10,094 bases of DNA from Cyclostephanos tholiformis (lineage: Eukaryota > Bacillariophyta > Thalassiosirophyceae > Thalassiosirales > Thalassiosiraceae). Made by a program: the position numbers and the translations under genes. The notes beneath the pieces were generated by a model. That model was not told where the DNA came from. It did no database searches and worked only from the letters and a program-made list of their open reading frames with translations. The DNA lies in contig JALLPB010001383.1 in the NCBI GenBank assembly GCA_036939975.1, positions 1 through 10,094 on the forward strand, given 5' to 3'. This document shows, one piece after another, positions 8,010-10,094 of this stretch; the stretch's first letter is position 1, and each line of letters starts with the position of its first letter.

Positions 8010-8266
8010 CTGGCCATAGTTTCAGTCCAAGAAAGCGATTTTTTAGCGCGAAAAGCAAAAATAAAAAGAGAAGTCCAACATCGTTTTTGAACACAAATTT
8101 GGGCGAAATGTTTGAGAAACTTTCTCACAAGGACAGTCATAACAAAAACCCAATACACATTTTTGTTAGATAGCCACATCGCATTTGTGAGTTCATGAGA
8201 TTGGCGATGTGAGATTGACATCACATAGATCAGTGATGTGACATCGACATCGCATGATGTGACATC
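8010..8266 (+). repeat. Left inverted arm
   Basis: It starts CTGGCCATAGTTTCAGTCC and ends in a block with two GATGTGACATC motifs (8235-8245 and 8256-8266). It matches the reverse complement of 9385-9635 in blocks separated by diverged stretches and indels. Weaker similarity may reach outward to about 8000. Confidence 0.75.
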
Positions 8267-8292
8267 TTTGTGCGATGTCTAGGTAGGTACGA

Positions 8293-8335
8293 TAGGTAGG
8301 TAATATAATGGTAATGCGCAAACTTTACAGCCCAG
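8293..8335 (+). repeat. Direct repeat D1 inside the inverted-repeat element
   Basis: This segment matches 9196-9236 in the same orientation: TAGGTA, TAATGGTAA, TGC, CAA and CTTTACAGCC are shared, with small indels. It begins 26 bp inside the left arm. Just before it, TAGGTAGGTA also occurs twice in a row with a short spacer (8280-8302). Confidence 0.6.
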
Positions 8336-8366
8336 TCTACTTACAAATAATAGCGGTGCATGAGTG

Positions 8367-8409
8367 GGACCGATGGATTTCCATCTCAACGACGGAATTC
8401 CATCGGTCC
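8367..8409. repeat. 16-bp hairpin with 11-nt loop
   Basis: GGACCGATGGATTTCC (8367-8382) pairs with GGAATTCCATCGGTCC (8394-8409), with one mismatch in 16 bp. It lies just inside the left part of the inverted-repeat element and is the strongest short-loop hairpin I found in the window. Confidence 0.85.
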
Positions 8410-9195
8410 ATCTCGCCAATATTTAGGAATGATGCCATTGCACTCGTCAGATGCCCAGCTACCATCCTGTCTGCCATGGCCTCAATATGTTCCGATTTTT
8501 TGTATCATGACAGATTAGGTGGTGCCATATGGTACTACAGCGGTTTTTGGTCATTGTCAAGGTCAATTTTGGTCTAGAAATTAAACAAATGACCAATTAT
8601 CTATGCAAGCTAGGGAAAAAATACACCCTGACCATGGTGACCACCGCTATTCTATGGCCACTAAGGTGGCTCCCCCCGGGCGCCACGACATTCCACTTGG
8701 CAGACCACATATTACGCGACAAGTCTATGTCATTAAAACTAGAGTATCTAATTTTTATTACATCTTATTCACTATTTTAAGGCATGGCACATCGTCGACC
8801 CACCGTGTCTGTGTTTGCCGAGTCCTGCAAGAAAAAGCAGTACTTAGGCTCGCTAAAAAAACAAAATACGCACTAGAACCTATTGCACATATGAACCTGG
8901 AAGAGTTTGCATCATGCGGACTGCCTCCAAGCTCATGTTCTTAATGCTTTATGGGGTGGTGATTGATTGTCAGTTGGTCAGTCTTTTTTTTGGGGGGGTT
9001 CGGCCCATTTAGCTTTCACCTAGTTTTTTCTTATGTTCTTTTTAAAATTTACTTAAACAAACTTGGAGAGCTCTCTTCAAGCTCTATCTGCAGATATAAT
9101 TATGTTTAAAATATGTGTATTTTCCAGCGAGTTATTAGTTTTTTTGTAATCAATGGAATTCCATATTTTGGCTGGTAAATTCACCGAAAGGTTCT
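8410..9195. other. Core of the inverted-repeat element, no supported gene
   Basis: About 790 bp with several short to medium open frames in different phases, none with a recognisable motif or a plausible start context. It contains a T8-G7 homopolymer junction near 8985-8998 and minor palindromes such as GCCAC-TAAG-GTGGC near 8658-8671. It could be degenerate transposon interior. Confidence 0.45.
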
Positions 9196-9236
9196 TAGGT
9201 AGTAATGGTAACATGCAACCTTTACAGCCATCCCAG
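9196..9236 (+). repeat. Direct repeat D2 inside the inverted-repeat element
   Basis: This is the same-orientation partner of 8293-8335, sharing TAGGTA, GTAATGGTAA and CTTTACAGCC. It is about 150 bp inside the right arm. Confidence 0.6.
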
Positions 9237-9384
9237 ATGCCACACAATGACATGACAACAATGATGAGGATGATGAACCTTGCCTATTAGCATGTTGTCA
9301 TCCGGAAGGAAATGCTTTGATTGAATTCTATCTTACTGCTAAAATGTAAGATGTAGTACCTCCCACACAGACTACATCTTGTGC

Positions 9385-9635
9385 GATGTCACATCATGCA
9401 ACATCGATGTCACATCACTCCACATCATGGTTGTGATTCCCACATCAAATGAGATTGGCAATGTCGACTCCACATTGCTGGGCCTAATCCCTTGAAAGGT
9501 TTTCATAGTTGCGACTGTCCAATTGAGAAAGCTTTCCCCAGAATTTCAGCAAAATTTCAGTTCAAAAGTTGCAAGAATTATTTTTACATTTTTTGCTTTA
9601 AAAAAATCGCTTTCTGGGACTGAAACCATGGCCAG
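9385..9635 (-). repeat. Right inverted arm
   Basis: The reverse complement starts CTGGCCATGGTTTCAGTCCC and ends in a block with two GATGTGACATC motifs (plus-strand GATGTCACATC at 9385-9395 and 9406-9416). Motif spacing is 21 bp start to start, the same as in the left arm. Confidence 0.75.
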
Positions 9636-9652
9636 TTGCATTTTTTCCTGGA

Positions 9653-9886
9653 CCTACCATTTCAATGGGGGATAAGCAAACTTCCTGCCAAATTTCTCTT
9701 GATATCCTTTTGGTCAAATAATAATATTATTATTGTCCATCGACAAAAACTAAGATTTGATTCCAATTCGTCACTCTATTTTTTAGAATGCCAAATCTTA
9801 CTTTTTTCTAGGGACAATTTTTGACCAAAAGGAATTCAAAAGAAATTTGTTGGGAAGTGTGCTTATCCTCTGTCGAATACGGTAGG
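9653..9886. mobile_element. 234-bp foldback element (MITE-like)
   Basis: The sequence is almost entirely an inverted repeat. The left arm, 9653-9764, and the right arm, 9785-9886, share CCTACC, GGATAAGCA, ACTTCC, CAAATTTCT, TCCTTTTGGTCAAA, ATTGTCC and TAAGATTTG in opposite orientation, around a loop of about 20 nt. The left arm has about 15 extra bases made up mostly of a perfect AT palindrome (9717-9734). The ends are CCTACC and GGTAGG. There is no coding capacity and no clear target-site duplication. It abuts the right arm of the neighbouring element. Confidence 0.75.
9717..9734. repeat. 18-bp perfect AT palindrome
   Basis: AATAATAATATTATTATT is its own reverse complement. It lies within the extra sequence of the left foldback arm and has no counterpart in the right arm. 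Confidence 0.85.
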
Positions 9887-10032
9887 TTTGAATCCAGCCA
9901 TGATACATGATTGGTGAAAGAGTGCAAGTTTGAGTGGCTCCAAAAGCTCAGCAGGGATAGTAGCTTTGTGCAAAACCCAGCAAAACCCTGCTTCTTGGGA
10001 AGAAAAAGTAGCCCATTGGAGCTAGGCTGTTA
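9887..10032. other. Right-flank sequence without a supported gene
   Basis: A short stretch between the foldback element and the terminal tandem repeat. GGTTTGAATCC at 9885-9895 resembles a pol III B box, but no tRNA cloverleaf or A box accompanies it. Confidence 0.4.
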
Positions 10033-10074
10033 ATTCCTACAGGAATCCTTCATATTCCTGCAGGATTCCTTTTG
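10033..10074. repeat. Two-copy 21-bp tandem repeat with palindromic core
   Basis: ATTCCTACAGGAATCCTTCAT (10033-10053) is followed directly by a second copy at 10054-10074 starting ATTCCTGCAGGATTCCTT. Each copy has a near-perfect inverted core around TTCCTRCAGGA. Confidence 0.7.
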
Positions 10075-10094
10075 GAGCGGTTTCAACTGAAGGA

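Larger units (their letters stand above)
8010..9635. mobile_element. Inverted-repeat-bounded element, possibly a non-autonomous DNA transposon
   Basis: Arms at 8010-8266 and 9385-9635 are reverse complements with patchy conservation. Strong blocks include CTGGCCATRGTTTCAGTCC, AGAAAGCGATTTTTT, the TTTCTC-to-GGACAGTC segment, and a terminal block of about 34 bp with two GATGTSACATC motifs. Between them lie about 1.1 kb with no transposase-like ORF. Long inverted ends around a non-coding core suggest a non-autonomous DNA transposon. Two separate copies of one repeat in opposite orientation would look the same. No flanking target-site duplication was found, and the arms have drifted far enough to suggest an old insertion. 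Confidence 0.55.

Noticed and set aside
8308..8577. 89-codon plus-strand frame in the inverted-repeat element
   Set aside because: It crosses the strong hairpin at 8367-8409 and shows no domain.
8603..8944. 113-codon plus-strand frame considered as a transposase remnant
   Set aside because: No catalytic triad or known transposase motif is visible, and the composition is unremarkable.
9653..9886. Group II intron or structured ncRNA
   Set aside because: The fold is a simple two-arm hairpin without domain V-like or other diagnostic features; a MITE-like foldback fits better.
9885..9895. tRNA gene or tRNA-derived SINE suggested by GGTTTGAATCC
   Set aside because: No A box at the right distance and no acceptor or anticodon stems.

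Overview
The window looks like nuclear DNA of a eukaryotic alga, most likely a diatom. Two things point there. A LINE-type (non-LTR) retrotransposon fills the left 60%. A minus-strand gene at 6772-7510 has a GT-AG intron and a presequence shaped like the bipartite plastid-targeting signals of diatoms and other algae with red-derived complex plastids. There are no bacterial operons, Shine-Dalgarno-led genes or CRISPR arrays. The species cannot be named from the sequence.

1-6166: a decayed plus-strand LINE. Domains in order are an APE/EEP endonuclease (about 505-1302), a linker, a reverse transcriptase (about 2450-3250, catalytic motifs intact), a connector, an RNase H (about 4572-5045) and a CX2CX8HX3C zinc-knuckle-like motif (5364-5414). 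The pieces read as one ancestral polyprotein of about 1,990 residues. It is broken by a frameshift near 1690-1707 and by in-frame stops at 2100, 3249 and 3981. Every catalytic signature I looked for is present, so decay looks fairly recent. The 3' end carries a 98-bp tandem duplication with a hairpin in each copy.

6167-6771: AT-rich spacer. It holds a 21-bp tandem repeat with 14-bp palindromic cores, a short telomere-like run and a perfect 16-bp inverted repeat. The spacer also covers the 3' flank of the minus-strand gene.

6772-7510 (minus): a two-exon gene for a predicted 191-residue protein of unknown function with a signal peptide and transit-like segment. A second possible intron lies in its 5' leader (7801-7873).

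7874-10094: repeat-rich, with no convincing coding sequence. About 250-bp diverged inverted arms (8010-8266 and 9385-9635) enclose about 1.1 kb. The inner edge of each arm has two GATGTSACATC motifs. This may be a non-autonomous DNA transposon or two opposed copies of one repeat. Directly beside it is a 234-bp foldback (MITE-like) element at 9653-9886. A 21-bp two-copy tandem repeat lies near the right edge.

The window is therefore mainly a mosaic of decayed mobile elements around one small host gene. I see no clear new multi-gene system. The best leads are the repeated hairpin at the LINE 3' end, the inverted-repeat element with its palindromic motif pairs, and the unrecognised presequence-bearing protein.
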